Positions 5,143 through 6,600 of a stretch of 6,600 nucleotides of DNA are shown one piece after another. Source of the DNA: an uncultured Clostridia bacterium. GTDB taxonomy: Bacteria > Bacillota > Clostridia > TANB77 > CAG-508. A program made the translations under genes and the position numbers. Numbering within the stretch: the first letter of the stretch is position 1; each line of letters opens with the position of its first letter. Location: the NCBI GenBank assembly GCA_948664205.1, contig CAPNDH010000058.1, positions 1 to 6,600 of the forward strand, written 5' to 3'. The notes under the pieces were generated by a model. The model was not told the origin of the DNA. It ran no database searches and saw only the letters and a list, made by a program, of their open reading frames with translations.

Positions 5143-6371
5143 TAACTTAATTTCTTTCCAATGTATGAATTTTTCTTTCCTCTTTTTACTATTATATATG
5201 TTCCTTCTATAAACATATTTTCATCTATAACTTGATTTGCATCTGTTATTTTTTCACCATTTACTGATATTGCTCCATTTGCTACAAATTCCCTTGCTTC
5301 TCTTTTGCTTGAAGCTGCTCCTATGTTTACTACTAAGTCTGCTATATTTTGACCTGCTTCTACTTCTTTTATTTGTTCATTTCCAAATAGGTCTTCTATG
5401 TCTTTTTTTGTTAGGTCGTTAAATTTATTGTTGAATAGGTGGTCTGCTAGGTTTACTGCCCTTTCGTATTCTTCTTTTCCGTGTAGGAATGTTATTATTT
5501 CTCTTGCTAATGCTTTATGGGCTTCTCTGTATTCTGGGTGTTCATTATTTTTTCTTTCATATTCTTCTATTTCTTCTTTTGATAAGAATGTATATATTTT
5601 TAAGTAGTCTATTACCATACTGTCTTCTACATTTGTGAAGAATTGGTATAGTTTATAGCTTGATGTTTTTTCTTTATCTAACCATAGTGCATTTCCTTCA
5701 CTTTTTCCGAATTTCTTTCCTTGTGAGTCTGTTACTAGTGGCATTGTGAAGCCATATACTTCATCTCCTGTACTCTTTCTTATTAAGTCTATTCCTGCTG
5801 TTATATTTCCCCATTGATCTGAACCTGCGCATTGCAAATCTACATTTTTGTGTTCATGTAAATATTTGAAATCTAATGCTTGTAATATCATATATGAAAA
5901 TTCTGTGTATGTTATTCCTGAGTCTAATCTTCTTCTTATTATGTCTTTATCTAACATATAGTTTACGTTGAAGTATTTTCCATAATCTCTTAAGAAATCT
6001 ATTACATTTATATCTTTATACCAATCATTGTTATTTACTACCTCAAAGCCAAATATTCTTTCTACTTGTGCTTTTAGTTTTTCAAAATTTGCGTTTACTT
6101 CTTCTTTGGTTGCCATTGCTCTTTCTGTTGTTGGACGTGGGTCACCTATCATTCCTGTTCCCCCACCTACTAATAGTATTGGTGTGTGTCCCGCATCTTT
6201 TAATCTTTTTGAAATTAAGAAACTTGATAAATGCCCTACATGTAAGCTGTCTGCTGTTGGGTCTGTTCCTATATAGAAAGTTAATCCTCCTTTATTTAAT
6301 TTTTCTTCTAAATCTGGACTAGAAATGTCTTTAATTAGTCCTCTCCATTTTAATTCTTCTACTAGTGTCAT
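5142..6371 (-). CDS. tyrS: tyrosyl-tRNA synthetase
   Basis: TyrRS activates tyrosine with ATP and charges tRNA-Tyr in the cytoplasm. The 409 residues match the usual bacterial length. Class I motifs are in place: YIGTDPTADSLHVGH (33-47, with HVGH as the HIGH motif at 44-47), GSDQWGNI (183-190) in the tyrosine pocket region, and KFGKS (220-224) as the KMSKS loop. The C-terminal S4-type RNA-binding domain covers about 345-409 (SKREAREFVANGAISVNG...). The ATG at 6371 follows GAAGGAGG at about 8 bases. A T-box leader lies upstream, so expression should rise when tRNA-Tyr is uncharged. A 20-bp terminator overlaps the stop codon. Nothing in the sequence looks damaged. Confidence 0.97.
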   Translation of the reverse strand: MTLVEELKWRGLIKDISSPDLEEKLNKGGLTFYIGTDPTADSLHVGHLSSFLISKRLKDAGHTPILLVGGGTGMIGDPRPTTERAMATKEEVNANFEKLKAQVERIFGFEVVNNNDWYKDINVIDFLRDYGKYFNVNYMLDKDIIRRRLDSGITYTEFSYMILQALDFKYLHEHKNVDLQCAGSDQWGNITAGIDLIRKSTGDEVYGFTMPLVTDSQGKKFGKSEGNALWLDKEKTSSYKLYQFFTNVEDSMVIDYLKIYTFLSKEEIEEYERKNNEHPEYREAHKALAREIITFLHGKEEYERAVNLADHLFNNKFNDLTKKDIEDLFGNEQIKEVEAGQNIADLVVNIGAASSKREAREFVANGAISVNGEKITDANQVIDENMFIEGTYIIVKRGKKNSYIGKKLS

Positions 6372-6411
6372 TGTTTTTCCTCCTTCATATATTTAAATTT
6401 AATTTTTCCTA

Positions 6412-6600
6412 TTCAATAACAAAATAAGCCAAACCGCCTTATTTTAAAGGACGATTTGACTCGTGGTACCACCTTTATTCGTATAAAATTTTTTTATACC
6501 TTATTATAAGCTGTTCGTAGCTTGTACGTTAATTACTATAAGAATTGTATTTCATAATTTTATATTCTGATAGTTTCCAGCAAAACACTACCTCTCTTTA
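6412..6600 (-). promoter_or_regulatory. T-box leader (tRNA-Tyr-responsive) of tyrS, 5' end outside the window
   Basis: T-box leaders sense uncharged tRNA by codon-anticodon pairing and pairing to the tRNA acceptor end. The minus strand contains the T-box sequence AAAGGTGGTACCACGA (6476-6461), close to the consensus, followed by the regulated terminator. Upstream are hairpins suited to stems II/III: GTATAAAA/TTTTATAC (6481-6488 with 6492-6499) and AAGCT/AGCTT (6508-6512 with 6519-6523). Part of stem I is visible: AGAGAGG (6597-6591), then an apical stem GGTAGT/ACTATC (6592-6587 with 6574-6569). A candidate Tyr specifier codon is TAC at 6549-6547; a TAT at 6564-6562 (after GAA) is an alternative. 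The transcription start and the 5' base of stem I lie beyond the right edge. Confidence 0.88.
6427..6461 (-). terminator. regulated terminator of the tyrS T-box
   Basis: On the minus strand, AGTCAAATCGTCCTT (6461-6447) pairs with AAGGCGGTTTGGCT (6440-6427). This gives 14 base pairs including two G-U, with one bulged T and a 6-base A/T loop, followed by a T-rich run (TTATTTTGTTATT). The 5' arm directly follows the T-box sequence, so the antiterminator fold would prevent this hairpin from forming. Confidence 0.82.

Noticed and set aside
5237..6322. Several plus-strand open frames antisense to tyrS
   Set aside because: They are Leu/Phe-rich mirror translations of the TyrRS gene with no ribosome-binding sites. 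TyrRS itself is unambiguous.

Overview
The window is very AT-rich, uses strong AGGAGG ribosome-binding sites and sigma-A-type promoters, and carries a T-box leader in front of tyrS. These traits point to a low-GC Bacillota genome, most likely a Clostridia-type organism. I see no tRNA, rRNA, transposase, integrase or CRISPR array. Gene density is normal, and most of the content is chromosomal housekeeping.

Layout, left to right. The minus strand at 1-285 holds the first 95 codons of tmcAL, the tRNA-Met wobble cytidine acetylation enzyme, which runs off the left edge. A roughly 290-base intergenic region follows, with a five-unit heptamer repeat and a promoter facing right. At 579-1015 (+) lies an RNase HI gene whose glycine-rich first-strand segment carries two single-base C insertions 16 bp apart, so the reading frame is broken in this sequence. 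It ends at a bidirectional terminator. Next, on the minus strand, is a two-gene cassette of small proteins (A1 73 aa, A2 73 aa). A Bax-inhibitor-1 family membrane protein follows on the plus strand, divergent from that cassette. A second two-gene cassette of the same design sits on the minus strand at 2512-2890 (B1 63 aa, B2 52 aa). Then come a class B penicillin-binding protein with a MecA-like N-terminal domain (3017-5026, -) and tyrS (5142-6371, -). Most of the tyrS T-box leader reaches the right edge.

The least ordinary part is 1150-2890. A BI-1 membrane protein gene is flanked on both sides by two-gene cassettes in the same orientation. Each cassette encodes a small basic protein followed by a short leucine-zipper protein. 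The two zipper genes share a 16-base identical stretch, the same heptad register and asparagines at 'a' positions. The two basic proteins share an Arg-Tyr-His near the C terminus, and their ribosome-binding regions are near-identical. I recognise no family for any of the four small proteins, so their function is unknown.

The known genes fall into two groups. tmcAL and tyrS serve translation (tRNA modification and tRNA charging), with tyrS controlled by uncharged tRNA-Tyr through the T-box. The PBP serves cell-wall cross-linking and has its own promoter. RNase HI would remove RNA-DNA hybrids if intact.
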